This document shows, piece by piece, positions 25,921 through 33,926 of a stretch of 64,000 nucleotides of DNA. The notes beneath the pieces are model-generated. The model saw only the letters and a list, made by a program, of their open reading frames with translations. It made no database searches and was not told where the DNA came from. The stretch spans positions 35,360 to 99,359 of the forward strand of contig NZ_BONC01000031.1 of the NCBI RefSeq assembly GCF_016862515.1, written 5' to 3'. Each line of letters begins with the position of its first letter. The first letter of the stretch is position 1. The translations under genes and the position numbers were made by a program. Source of the DNA: Asanoa iriomotensis (lineage in GTDB: Bacteria > Actinomycetota > Actinomycetes > Mycobacteriales > Micromonosporaceae).

Positions 25921-25954
25921 GCTTTGCAAAGCTTTGCAAATATCAGGGTACGAT
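25921..25954. promoter_or_regulatory. perfect 18-bp palindromic operator and -10 box
   Basis: TTTGCAAAGCTTTGCAAA (25923-25940) is a perfect palindrome made of two TTTGCAAA dyads. TACGAT at 25949-25954 is a likely -10 box, so the palindrome covers the -35 region of the ArsR operon, with start at about GTG 25962. It also lies 21 bp upstream of the divergent def GTG. Autorepression by the ArsR-type protein is inferred. Confidence 0.7.
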
Positions 25955-25961
25955 GCCATGC

Positions 25962-26468
25962 GTGATCGGGCAAGAGACGGAGATGGCGCTGCGGCACCCG
26001 CTGCGGGTGGCGCTGCTCGACCTCCTCACGACCGTCGGCTCGGTGACCGCCAACGAGGCCGCCCGCCGGCTCGGCGAGAGCTCGGGTGCGTGCTCGTTCC
26101 ACCTGCGACAGCTCGAGCGGTACGGCTACGTCGAACCGGTCGCCGGCGCGCACGGGCGGGCCCGGCCCTGGCGCCTACGCGCCACCACGGCGACGACCAA
26201 CACCGACTTCGGCCCGCTGGCCCGGGAGCTCGAGGACGAGGGCTACCACCGCTGGCTGGCCCGCCGCGCCACGGCACCGCAGCGCTGGCGCCGGGACGAG
26301 GCGTTCAGCGAGGTGCTGCACCTGACCCCCGACGAGCTGGCCACCGTCGCGGCCGAGATCCGGGCGGTGCTCGCGCCCTACGCCCGCCGGCGCGCGCCCC
26401 GCGGCAGCGGCCCGGTCGGCGTCGTCGCCCGGCTGTTCCCGCTGCTCCCCGAGGAGGAGGACGCGTGA
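25962..26468 (+). CDS. ArsR-type winged helix-turn-helix regulator
   Basis: The 168-residue product begins with a winged helix of the HTH_20/ArsR type (ALRHPLRVALLDLLTTVGSVTANEAARRLG, then CSFHLRQLERYGYVE). A longer C-terminal region with YHRWLARRATAP follows. It has no metal-binding Cys motif, so it is not a classic metal sensor. GTG 25962 is used because it lies 7 nt after a -10 box; ATG 25953 and ATG 25983 are alternatives. It overlaps aac(2')-I by GTGA and probably controls that gene through the palindrome at 25923-25940. Confidence 0.87.
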   Translation: MIGQETEMALRHPLRVALLDLLTTVGSVTANEAARRLGESSGACSFHLRQLERYGYVEPVAGAHGRARPWRLRATTATTNTDFGPLARELEDEGYHRWLARRATAPQRWRRDEAFSEVLHLTPDELATVAAEIRAVLAPYARRRAPRGSGPVGVVARLFPLLPEEEDA

Positions 26469-26992
26469 TCGAGCTCGTCCACACGAGCGCGGCGGGCCCG
26501 GACGCGCTCGGCGCCGCGTACCGGCTGCTGGAAGTCGTCTTCGAAGGCGACTTCGGCGCCGAGGACTGGGAGCACTCGCTCGGCGGGATGCACGCCTTCG
26601 CTTGGGAAGGCGACACGCTGGTCGGCCACGGCAGCGTGATCCAGCGCCGCCTGGTCCACAACGGACGCGCGCTGCGCTGCGGATATGTGGAGGGCGTCGG
26701 CGTGCACCCGGACCACCGCCGCCAGGGTTACGGCGCCGCGGTGATGGGCGCGCTGGAGTCGGTCATCCGCGCCGCGTACGACCTGGGCGCGCTGGGCACC
26801 ACGGAGGAGGGCGAGGCGCTGTACCGCGCCCGCGGCTGGCTCCAATGGACGGGACCGCTCTCCGCCCTGACCCCCGACGGCGTGGTGCAAACCCCGCAGG
26901 AGGCGGGCGCGGTCTACGTCCTGCCGGGCGTCATGCCCCTCGACCTCACGGCCCCACTGACGTGCGACTGGCGCGACGGCGACGCTTGGTGA
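26465..26992 (+). CDS. aac(2')-I: aminoglycoside 2'-N-acetyltransferase, AAC(2')-I family
   Basis: This 175-residue GNAT enzyme resembles the chromosomal AAC(2')-I proteins of mycobacteria. It has LVHTS at the N-terminus, DWEHSLGGMHAF, VIQRRLVHNGRALRCGYVEGVGV, a CoA loop HPDHRRQGYGAAVMGAL, LYRARGWLQWTGP, VYVLP and the terminal LTCDWRDGDAW. These enzymes acetylate the 2' amino group of gentamicin-type aminoglycosides, and some may act on cell-wall amino sugars. It is translationally coupled to an ArsR-type regulator (GTGA), so expression may be inducible. A GGAACGGTCC repeat follows directly. The family match is strong; actual resistance is inference. Confidence 0.9.
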   Translation: MIELVHTSAAGPDALGAAYRLLEVVFEGDFGAEDWEHSLGGMHAFAWEGDTLVGHGSVIQRRLVHNGRALRCGYVEGVGVHPDHRRQGYGAAVMGALESVIRAAYDLGALGTTEEGEALYRARGWLQWTGPLSALTPDGVVQTPQEAGAVYVLPGVMPLDLTAPLTCDWRDGDAW

Positions 26993-26999
26993 CCGGTGC

Positions 27000-27045
27000 A
27001 AGGAACGGTCCGTTCCTACCGCTTCCCGCATAGGAACGGTCCGTT
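27000..27045. repeat. GGAACGGTCC repeat, copy 2 (diverged)
   Basis: AGGAACGGTCCGTT occurs twice in direct orientation, at 27001-27014 and 27032-27045. The first copy can itself fold as AGGAACGG-T-CCGTTCCT. It sits 7 bp after aac(2')-I and before a convergent NUDIX gene. It is related to the perfect palindromes at 6124 and 32843 but lacks their long mirrored arms. Confidence 0.7.
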
Positions 27046-27089
27046 GCCAACGGTCCCGACGGGCGGCGGCTTGGCGAAGCCGGCGCCGG

Positions 27090-27647
27090 CTACGTCCTGT
27101 CCGGTGTCAGGCTGCCGGATGTGTTGGCCTCGCTGATCGGCGGCTGGGGCGAAGAGGACGGCCGGTGGCCGGACTCCAGGTAGGCGGGTTCGTCGGTCGA
27201 CAGGGCCGCGCGGACCCGGCGGGCCAGTCGGGGTTTGAGGTGCGCGTCCAGCGAATCCGGCGCCACGAAGGCGAACGACGACAGCTCGTCGGGCGGCAGG
27301 ACGATCCGCGAGATCGAGGCGGCGTCGAGCGTCCCGCCGTCGAAGAGGAACATCAGGCCCGCGTCCCACGGCGGTGCCGCCGCCACCCAGTCGACGACCA
27401 GCAGCCGCCCGATCGGGAACGGGTGGCCCAGTTCCTCCTGGACCTCCCGGCGAGCGCCCACCAGCGGTGACTCGTCGGCCTCGACCGCGCCGCCCGGCAC
27501 CTCCCAGCCGGCCTTGTAGGTCGGGCGGACCAGCAGCACCCGGCCCTCGCCGTCGCGGAAGACCACGCCCGCCGCGACCCGGACCCGGGTCAGGCCCGCG
27601 ATGTGCGCGGTCAGATCGAAAGTCACCCGGAAATTCTCGCCCGCCAT
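27090..27647 (-). CDS. NUDIX hydrolase
   Basis: This 185-residue protein has the Nudix box GGAVEADESPLVGARREVQEELG, with the metal-binding REVQEE helix intact, placed after AAGVVFRDGEGRVLLVRPTYKAGWEVP. Such enzymes hydrolyse nucleoside diphosphate derivatives, but the exact substrate cannot be read from sequence. The C-terminal 30 residues are low-complexity Ser/Pro and probably disordered. It is convergent with the aac(2')-I operon, with the copy 2 repeat between them. Confidence 0.92.
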   Translation of the reverse strand: MAGENFRVTFDLTAHIAGLTRVRVAAGVVFRDGEGRVLLVRPTYKAGWEVPGGAVEADESPLVGARREVQEELGHPFPIGRLLVVDWVAAAPPWDAGLMFLFDGGTLDAASISRIVLPPDELSSFAFVAPDSLDAHLKPRLARRVRAALSTDEPAYLESGHRPSSSPQPPISEANTSGSLTPDRT

Positions 27648-27706
27648 GTCGAGAATCCGGTGCCGGCCGCCACGTCCCAGGTGAGAGTCGTCTTGAGGAG
27701 GATGAG

Positions 27707-28495
27707 ATGTCCGAGCTTCGTACCCTCGTGTCCGGTATCGCGATGGGTGAGTCGCCGCGCTGGCGTGACGGGCAGGTGTGGTTCTGCGACTGGGTTGCCG
27801 GCCGCATCGCCCGGGCCGACCCCGACACCGGCGAGACCACCCTCGTGGCCGAGGTGAACGACATGCCGATCTGCATCGACTGGCTGCCCGACGGGCGGCT
27901 GCTCGCCGTCTCCGGACAGCAGGGGCTGCTGCTGCGGGTCGGTGCCGACGGGACGCTGGAGCGGCACGCCGTGCTCGGCGCGGGGAGTTGGAACGAGGTC
28001 GTCGTCGATCGGCGTGGCAACGTGTTCGTCAACGAGATCGGGTTCGAGTTTCCCGGCGGGGAGTTCCGGCCCGGCCGGGTCTGCGTGCTCGCACCCGGCG
28101 ACGACGCGCTGCGGGAGGTGGCCGGCGGGCTGGCGTTTCCCAACGGGATGGCGGTCCGCGACGACACGCTGATCGTCGCCGAGTCGTATGCGGGCCGGCT
28201 CACCGCCTTCGACATCGCGCCCGACGGCGGTCTGGCCAACCGCAGGGAGTTCGCCGCCGTCGAGGGCTCGGCGCCCGACGGCATCAGCCTCGACCCCAGC
28301 GGCGCGGTCTGGTTCGCCGACGTGCCCAACCGGCGCTGCGTCCTGGTCGCCGAGGGCGGCGAGATCCTGGCCACGGTGGACGCCGACCGCGGCTGCTTCT
28401 CCTGCGCCCTGGGCGAGGACACGCTCTACATCACCGCCAACGAGTGGGGCGAGAACGGCGCGGGGGAAGGAGTCGTCTACGCCGCGAAGGTCTAA
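27707..28495 (+). CDS. SMP-30/gluconolactonase/LRE family protein
   Basis: This 262-residue six-bladed beta-propeller opens with IAMGESPRWRDGQVWFCDW (the metal-binding Glu in GESPRW). NEVVVDRRGNVFVNEIGFEF with a metal-site Asn and AAVEGSAPDGISLDPSGAVWFAD with a metal-site Asp follow. These are calcium- or zinc-dependent lactonases that open sugar lactones such as glucono- or fuconolactone. A strong GAGGAGG precedes the ATG. The stop shares CTAA with the TAG of the convergent MocR gene. It could supply lactonase activity to the fucose-like pathway 22 kb away, but that is speculation. Confidence 0.88.
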   Translation: MSELRTLVSGIAMGESPRWRDGQVWFCDWVAGRIARADPDTGETTLVAEVNDMPICIDWLPDGRLLAVSGQQGLLLRVGADGTLERHAVLGAGSWNEVVVDRRGNVFVNEIGFEFPGGEFRPGRVCVLAPGDDALREVAGGLAFPNGMAVRDDTLIVAESYAGRLTAFDIAPDGGLANRREFAAVEGSAPDGISLDPSGAVWFADVPNRRCVLVAEGGEILATVDADRGCFSCALGEDTLYITANEWGENGAGEGVVYAAKV

Positions 28496-29844
28496 GCGCG
28501 GAGCACGCGGGCGAGCACGTCGAGCGCGGCCGGGTAGCGGCTTTCGCTCGGCGTGCCGTAGCCGACGATCAGCCCTTGTGGATGGTCGCCCGGTGCGTGC
28601 CAGTGGCTGCCGAGGTCGCCCAGCGCCAGCCCGTGCCGCGCCGCCGAGGCCAGCACATCCGATTCCCGCGGCCCACCCGGCGGGAGCGGGACCAGCGCGT
28701 GCAAACCCGCCGCGACACCGCGCACCGGCTCGCCGCGCAGTCGCGACAACAGCAGGTCGCGCCGCGCCCGGTAGCGCGACCGGGCCGCGCGCACGTGCCG
28801 GTCGTACCCGTGGCTGGTGATCAGCTCCGCCAGGGTGAGCTGGCCGACCACCTCCGTGTGGTAGTCGGTGTGCCGCTTTGCCTCCACGACGGCCTCGACC
28901 AGCCGCGCCGGCAGCACCACCCAACCCAGCCGCAGCCCCGGTGCGAGCGTCTTGGCGGCCGTGCCGACGTAGGCGACCTGCTCCGGCGCCATGCCCTGCA
29001 CCGCGCCCACCGGCTGCCGGTCGTAGCGGAACTCGCCGTCGTAGTCGTCCTCGATCACCAGCCCGCCCGAAGCCCGGGCCCAGGCCGCCACCGCGTGTCG
29101 TCGCGCCGGTGCCAGCGTCACCCCGGTCGGGTACTGGTTCGCCGGCGTCAGCACCACCGCATCCACAGTGGAGTCGAGCAGATCGGTGCGCGCGCCCGAA
29201 CCATCCACGGGCAGCGGAACCACGACGGCACCGGACCGGCGCGCGACAGCCCGATGGAACGCCAGCCCCGGGTCCTCCATCGCGACCACGGGATGCAGCG
29301 CCGCCAGCAGCGACAGCGCCTGGACATAGCCGGAGGTGACGACGATCCGGTCCGGATGGGCCAGCACCCCGCGAGCCCGCCCGAGATATTCCGCCAGCGC
29401 CGCCCGCAACGACGGGTGGCCGCGCGGGTCCCCGTAGTCGAGCGCGGCCGCCGACAGCGCCCGCCGCGTGGCCCGCAGCCACGCCGCGGTCGGGAACGCG
29501 GTCACGTCCGGCGCGCCCGGCCGCAGGTCGAACCGTGGCGGCGCGGGCGACGCGGCCGACGGCGCGAACGAGACCGGCGGGGGCACCGGCGCCACCGTCG
29601 TCCCGGAGCCGGTCCGCGCGGTCAGATAGCCCTCCGCGACGAGTTGGTCGTAAGCGGCAGCGACGGTCCCGCGGGCGACGCCCAAAGAGCCGGCGAGCGC
29701 CCGCGTGGCCGGCAGCCGACTCCCGGGCGCCAGCCGCCCCGACCGGATGGCCGACCGTAAGGAACGTTCGAGACCGGCCCGCCGCGATCCCGCCGGCAGG
29801 TCCAGATGAAGATCGACGCCAAAAGCGGCCCAATCAAACGCCAC
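28492..29844 (-). CDS. MocR/PdxR family regulator (GntR HTH fused to class I aminotransferase)
   Basis: This 450-residue fusion has a GntR winged helix in the first 80 residues (GLERSLRSAIRSGRLAPGSRLPATRALAGSLGVARGTV). A fold-type I aminotransferase domain follows, with VIEDDYDGEFRYD and the PLP Lys in GTAAKTLAPGLRLGW. PdxR members sense PLP and control vitamin B6 genes; other MocR proteins control amine or taurine use. No pdxST genes are adjacent. Its GTG faces an AhpD-like gene across a 47-bp gap holding the dyad TGGACC-N8-GGTCCA, the probable operator. The neighbouring two-gene operon is the best target candidate. Confidence 0.92.
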   Translation of the reverse strand: MAFDWAAFGVDLHLDLPAGSRRAGLERSLRSAIRSGRLAPGSRLPATRALAGSLGVARGTVAAAYDQLVAEGYLTARTGSGTTVAPVPPPVSFAPSAASPAPPRFDLRPGAPDVTAFPTAAWLRATRRALSAAALDYGDPRGHPSLRAALAEYLGRARGVLAHPDRIVVTSGYVQALSLLAALHPVVAMEDPGLAFHRAVARRSGAVVVPLPVDGSGARTDLLDSTVDAVVLTPANQYPTGVTLAPARRHAVAAWARASGGLVIEDDYDGEFRYDRQPVGAVQGMAPEQVAYVGTAAKTLAPGLRLGWVVLPARLVEAVVEAKRHTDYHTEVVGQLTLAELITSHGYDRHVRAARSRYRARRDLLLSRLRGEPVRGVAAGLHALVPLPPGGPRESDVLASAARHGLALGDLGSHWHAPGDHPQGLIVGYGTPSESRYPAALDVLARVLRA

Positions 29845-29847
29845 GGT

Positions 29848-29884
29848 ATTGGACCTTAGCGCGGGTCCATTCGGGGCCTAACGT
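29848..29884. promoter_or_regulatory. MocR-type operator and leaderless promoter
   Basis: TGGACC (29850-29855) and GGTCCA (29864-29869) form a perfect inverted repeat with an 8-bp spacer. TAACGT (29879-29884) ends 7 nt before the ATG of the plus-strand gene. The dyad covers its -35 region and the start of the minus-strand MocR gene, so it can serve both. Confidence 0.6.
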
Positions 29885-29891
29885 GAAGGCC

Positions 29892-30332
29892 ATGACGATC
29901 CGCCTCGCGGCCGATAAGCTCGCACCGCACATGAACCGAGCCATGAACGCCTTCGACACCGCCTCCCGCGAGACCAAGCTGGAAGCGCCCCTGCTGGAGC
30001 TGGTCCGCACCCGCGCGTCGCAGCTCAACGGCTGCGCCTACTGCGTCGACACCCACACCGCCGACGCCCGCGCCGGCGGCGAGACCGAGCGCCGCCTCTA
30101 CGCCCTGCCGGTCTGGTCGGAGACGCCCTTCTTCACCCCGCGCGAGCGGGCGGCCCTGGCGCTGACCGAGGCGATGACCCGGCTGACCGACGGCCCGGTG
30201 CCGGAGCCTCTCTTCAAGCAAGCGCAGCAGGAGTTCGACGAGACCGAGCTGGCCGAGCTCGTCTGGTCGATCACGGTGATCAACGCCTGGAACCGCGTCG
30301 CCGCCACCACCCACGCCTGGCCTCTCTCGTGA
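29892..30332 (+). CDS. carboxymuconolactone decarboxylase family (AhpD-like) protein
   Basis: This 146-residue AhpD-fold protein has the redox pair in GCAYCVDTHTADAR (CxxC followed by His, around residues 47-55) and LLELVRTRASQLN before it. Proteins with this CxxCxxxH pattern are usually alkylhydroperoxidase-like thiol reductases rather than true decarboxylases. It overlaps the next gene by GTGA and lies divergent from the MocR regulator, which suggests regulated co-expression. The ATG is 7 nt after a TAACGT box. Confidence 0.88.
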   Translation: MTIRLAADKLAPHMNRAMNAFDTASRETKLEAPLLELVRTRASQLNGCAYCVDTHTADARAGGETERRLYALPVWSETPFFTPRERAALALTEAMTRLTDGPVPEPLFKQAQQEFDETELAELVWSITVINAWNRVAATTHAWPLS

Positions 30333-31054
30333 AGGCCGCCGCCCTCCGCGAAATGCACAAAAAGGGCAACCCGTTGATCCTGCCCAACGCCTGGGACGCC
30401 GCCTCCGCGCGTGCCGTCCAGGCCGCCGGCTTCCCCGCGGTCGCGACCAGCAGCGCCGCCGTCGCGCTCAGCCTCGGCTACGCCGACGGCGAGGCGACCC
30501 CGGTCGAGGAGATGCTCGACGCGGTCGCCCGGATCGCCCGCGCGGTCGACGTGCCGGTCACCGCCGACCTTGAGCGGGGGTACGGCCTGCCACCCGCGCA
30601 GTTCGTCGAGCGGCTGCTGGCCACCGGAGCGGTCGGCTGCAACCTGGAGGACTCGGACCCGCGTACCAAGGCACTGATCGATGTGGACAGACACGCCGAC
30701 TTCCTGGCCGAGGTCCGGGCGGCAGCCGGCGCGGAGGTGGTGATCAACGCGCGGGTGGACGCGTTCATCAGGGGCGCGCGGGAACAGGCGGTGGCCCGCA
30801 CGCGCCGCTACCTCGACGCCGGGGCCGACTGTGCCTACCCCATCGGCGCCTCCACCGCGGAAGACATCGAAACCCTGGCCAACACAGGACCGGTCAACAT
30901 CCTCTTCACCCCCGCAACACCGCCGATCCAGGAGCTGGCGCGCAGCGGAGTGGCCAGGATCAGCTTCGGTGACGGCATCCACGAGGCGCTCTCCGCCCGC
31001 CACGAACGGATGCTCGCCGCGATCGCCGCAGGGGCCTCGCCGTACCAGGAATGA
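30329..31054 (+). CDS. isocitrate lyase/PEP mutase superfamily protein
   Basis: The 241-residue TIM-barrel protein carries LILPNAWDAASARAVQAAGF, ATSSAAVALSLGYADGE, PVTADLERGYG and VGCNLEDSDP, the metal and substrate positions of the PEP mutase/ICL family. It lacks the KKCGH signature of isocitrate lyase and the EDK of PEP mutase. This short subfamily is widespread and mostly uncharacterised; carbon-carbon or carbon-phosphorus lyase chemistry on an oxaloacetate-like acid is the expectation. It is translationally coupled to the AhpD-like gene. Confidence 0.85.
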   Translation: MKAAALREMHKKGNPLILPNAWDAASARAVQAAGFPAVATSSAAVALSLGYADGEATPVEEMLDAVARIARAVDVPVTADLERGYGLPPAQFVERLLATGAVGCNLEDSDPRTKALIDVDRHADFLAEVRAAAGAEVVINARVDAFIRGAREQAVARTRRYLDAGADCAYPIGASTAEDIETLANTGPVNILFTPATPPIQELARSGVARISFGDGIHEALSARHERMLAAIAAGASPYQE

Positions 31055-31070
31055 GCGTTACGGTGGCGTG

Positions 31071-31583
31071 GTGACCGACGTGCGCGAGCCCCGGCATGAC
31101 CTGACCGACCCGAAGATCCTGCTCCTGGACTTCCTCGACTACTACCGCGTGGTCGTCGGGCGCAAGGTCGTCGGGCTCGCGCCGGCGGAGCTGGGCCGCA
31201 GCCGGCTGCCGTCGGGGTGGACGCCGTTGCAGCTGCTCAAGCACCTGGTCTACATGGAGGAGCGCTGGGTCCGCTGGGGCTTCGCCGCCGAGCCGGTGCC
31301 GCACCCGTGGGGCGACCAGGACGAGGAGGGCCGCTGGCAGGTCGGTCCCGACGAGACGGTCGACGCGCTGCTGGCGGCCATGGACCTGGCGGGCGCCCGC
31401 ACGCGGGAGATCGCGTCCCGGGCCCAGCTCGCGGACCGGGCGGCGGCCGGCGGGCGGTTCACCACCGAGGGCGACTGCCCCACGCTGGGCTGGATCCTGA
31501 CCCACGTGCTCCAGGAGTACGCGCGGCATGCCGGCCATCTGGACGTCGCGCGCGAGCTGATCGACGGCCAAACTGGCGAATAG
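31071..31583 (+). CDS. DinB/DUF664 family protein
   Basis: This 170-residue DUF664 protein has a four-helix bundle with the histidine positions LLKHLVYMEERWVRWGF in helix 2 and LQEYARHAGHLDVARELIDG near the end. It is a likely thiol-dependent transferase of the mycothiol S-transferase type. TACGGT at 31059-31064 ends 6 nt before the GTG at 31071, so this start and a leaderless mRNA are favoured over the adjoining GTG at 31068. It is the second DinB-type gene in the window and only distantly similar to the one at 14781. Confidence 0.85.
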   Translation: MTDVREPRHDLTDPKILLLDFLDYYRVVVGRKVVGLAPAELGRSRLPSGWTPLQLLKHLVYMEERWVRWGFAAEPVPHPWGDQDEEGRWQVGPDETVDALLAAMDLAGARTREIASRAQLADRAAAGGRFTTEGDCPTLGWILTHVLQEYARHAGHLDVARELIDGQTGE

Positions 31584-31651
31584 GCCACTTTCGAGGGTCG
31601 CGTCAGCCGCCCGACACCACCGAGTCAGGAGCGGCCGTACCGTCCGAGGGC

Positions 31652-32842
31652 GTGACCCTCCGGCTGGCGACGTTCAACGTCGAGAACCTGTTCGCGCGCG
31701 CCAAGGCGCTCGACACCGAGGACCGCGAAAAGGGCCTGCCCGCCCTGGCCGCGTTCGAGACCTTCAACCGCATCGCGGCCAAGCCGGCCTACTCCGACCA
31801 GGACAAGGCCGACATGATCGCGGCGCTGACCACCCTGCGGGTGCTCGTCGAGACCGAGCAGGGCCTGCGCCTCAACCCCGCCCAGTTCGACAACGCCTGG
31901 GCGCTGCTGCGGGAGAACCGGGGAGACTTCCTCGCCGCGCCCGCCAACGCGCCGCCGCGGATCGTGGCCAACGGCCGCGGCGACTGGCTCGGCTGGGTCG
32001 AGCTGACCATCGAGCCCGTCGACGAGACCTCGACCCGGATGACCGCCAAGGTGATCCAGGACCTGGCGCCCGACCTGCTGTGCGTGGTCGAGGCCGAGAA
32101 CCGGCCCGCGCTCGCCCGGTTCAACGACGAGCTGCTCGGCGGGCGGTTCGCGCACTGCATGCTGGTCGACGGCAACGACCCGCGCGGCATCGACGTGGGC
32201 CTGTTCTGCACCGACAAGGTCAAGGTCCGCTGGGTGCGCAGCAACGTCGACGTGCCGGATCCCAAGCGCAGGGGCAAGCGGCTGTTCAGCCGGGACTGCC
32301 CGATCTACCAGCTCCGCCTGCCCGGCGGCGAGGACCTGTTCCTGCTGCTCAACCACCTCAAGAGCCAGTCGTTCAGCAGCGGCGACCCGGACCCGTTGCG
32401 GACCCGGCAGGCACAGGAGGTACGCGCGATCTACGACGGGCTGCGGGCCGAGGGCGCCGGGCTCGTCGCGGTGCTGGGCGACCTCAACAAGGGCCCGGAC
32501 GGCGACCGGCACCCGACCCTGGAAGCGCTGATCGGGCGCGACTCGCCGCTGGTCGACGCGTATGGGCACGCCAAGTTCACGCAGCTCTGGGGCGACAAGG
32601 ACACCGAGCACGAGCGGCCGGGCAGCTTCCAGTCGTGCTCGCTGAAGAACCGGCTCGACTACATCCTCATGTCGCCGGAGCTGGCCGACCGGGTGGTCGA
32701 CGGCGGCGTCTTCCGCAAGGGCCTGTGGGGCAACCCGGGCAACAAGACCAGACCGAAGCTCTGGACCGTGTACGACGAGATCACCGCCGGCCGGCACGGC
32801 GCCTCCGACCACGGCGCGGTCTGGGTCGACCTGGACCTCTGA
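31652..32842 (+). CDS. endonuclease/exonuclease/phosphatase family protein
   Basis: This 396-residue protein opens LRLATFNVENLFAR, the first motif of the DNase I-like fold. The metal Glu lies in LLCVVEAENRPAL; NHLKSQSFSS, VAVLGDLNKGPD, SLKNRLDYILMS and the terminal GASDHGAVWVDL complete the active site. It has no signal peptide. Whether it cuts nucleic acid or a phosphodiester such as a phosphoinositide-like lipid is not clear. A GTG start is used. The perfect palindrome at 32843-32891 begins right at the stop. Confidence 0.85.
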   Translation: MTLRLATFNVENLFARAKALDTEDREKGLPALAAFETFNRIAAKPAYSDQDKADMIAALTTLRVLVETEQGLRLNPAQFDNAWALLRENRGDFLAAPANAPPRIVANGRGDWLGWVELTIEPVDETSTRMTAKVIQDLAPDLLCVVEAENRPALARFNDELLGGRFAHCMLVDGNDPRGIDVGLFCTDKVKVRWVRSNVDVPDPKRRGKRLFSRDCPIYQLRLPGGEDLFLLLNHLKSQSFSSGDPDPLRTRQAQEVRAIYDGLRAEGAGLVAVLGDLNKGPDGDRHPTLEALIGRDSPLVDAYGHAKFTQLWGDKDTEHERPGSFQSCSLKNRLDYILMSPELADRVVDGGVFRKGLWGNPGNKTRPKLWTVYDEITAGRHGASDHGAVWVDLDL

Positions 32843-32891
32843 AAGGAACGGTCCGTTATTAACGCTATGCGTTAATAACGGACCGTTCCTT
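32843..32891. repeat. 49-bp perfect palindrome, GGAACGGTCC family copy 3
   Basis: Two 23-nt arms (32843-32865, 32869-32891) pair perfectly around TAT. The arm differs from copy 1 at one place: GTTATTAACGC instead of GTTACTAACGC. The opposite arm carries the matching change (GTTAATAAC instead of GTTAGTAAC). It sits between two convergent genes and is placed to terminate both. Confidence 0.87.
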
Positions 32892-32896
32892 GGAGC

Positions 32897-33808
32897 TCAG
32901 ACGCGGGCCGGCTCGGCTGCCGGCTCGGCGGCGGCCGCGGCGCGGTTGGCGGCCAGGTGTGCGCGCACCGAGTAGGTCACCGCCGTCGCCCAGGCCGCGT
33001 AGATCAGCGCGTAGACGGCGTTGCGCACGCCGTCAGAGGCGTCGATCCAGTCGCTGCGCAGCAGCGTCCGCGTGTTGGTCAGGATGATCAGGCCGCCGAC
33101 CGCCGAGCCGAGCACCCGCGGCGGGATGTGCCGGACCAGCCAGGCGGCGATCGGCGCGGCGATCACGCCACCGGCCAGCAGGGCCACGACCCAGCCGACG
33201 TTGATCTGCTCGGAGCCGATGCCGACGAAGAAGCCGATGCTCGCCGCGATCGCGACCAGGAACTCGCTCGTGTCGATCGAGCCGATCGTCTTGCGGGGCT
33301 CGAGCCGGCCGCTGGCCAGGATCGCCGGCGTGCCGACCGGGCCCCAGCCACCGCCGCCGGTCGAGTCGACGAAGCCGGCGACCAGGCCGAGCGGGGTCAG
33401 GAACCGCTTGCGCAGCGGCTTGCCCAGGTTGCCCTTGGGCAGCCCGGAGACGGTGAACCGGGTCAGGATGTAGAGCCCGAGCGCGAGCAGGATCAGCGAC
33501 ATCAGGGGCGCGGCGGTCTCGGTGGACAGGCTGGACAGGAACGTCGCGCCGGCGAAGGCGCCGACCGCGCCCGGTATGCCGATCTTGGCGACGACCTTCC
33601 AGTCGACGTTGCCGAACCGCCAGTGTGCGGCGCCGGAAACCAGGGTGGTGCCGATCTCGGCCAGGTGCACGGTGGCCGACGCGGCTGCCGGGTTGGTGCC
33701 GATCGCGAGAAGGAGGGTCGTCGACGTGACGCCGTAGGCCATGCCCAGGCTGCCGTCGACGAGCTGGGCGCCGAGTCCTACCAGCGCCAGGAGAACCAGC
33801 TTGCGCAC
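32897..33808 (-). CDS. TauE/SafE family sulfite/organoanion exporter
   Basis: This 303-residue integral membrane protein has about eight hydrophobic helices. It shows the twin TauE motifs: LGAQLVDGSLGMAYGVTSTTLLL near the N-terminus and PLGLVAGFVDSTGGGGWGPVGTP in the middle. The family exports sulfite, sulfoacetate or other organic anions. The C-terminal tail is Ala/Glu rich. The GTG start gives MRKLVLLALVG. No sulfur metabolism gene lies beside it, so the substrate stays open. Confidence 0.92.
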   Translation of the reverse strand: MRKLVLLALVGLGAQLVDGSLGMAYGVTSTTLLLAIGTNPAAASATVHLAEIGTTLVSGAAHWRFGNVDWKVVAKIGIPGAVGAFAGATFLSSLSTETAAPLMSLILLALGLYILTRFTVSGLPKGNLGKPLRKRFLTPLGLVAGFVDSTGGGGWGPVGTPAILASGRLEPRKTIGSIDTSEFLVAIAASIGFFVGIGSEQINVGWVVALLAGGVIAAPIAAWLVRHIPPRVLGSAVGGLIILTNTRTLLRSDWIDASDGVRNAVYALIYAAWATAVTYSVRAHLAANRAAAAAEPAAEPARV

Positions 33809-33926
33809 CGTGCCACCGCCTTTCCCTAGTTTGTCGGTAGAGAATATGTAAACGGTCGGCGAAGTAGCAAGACACGTCCCACGAGACAGGAAAGACAGCG
33901 GGCGCCACAGCGGCCATCATGAACAG

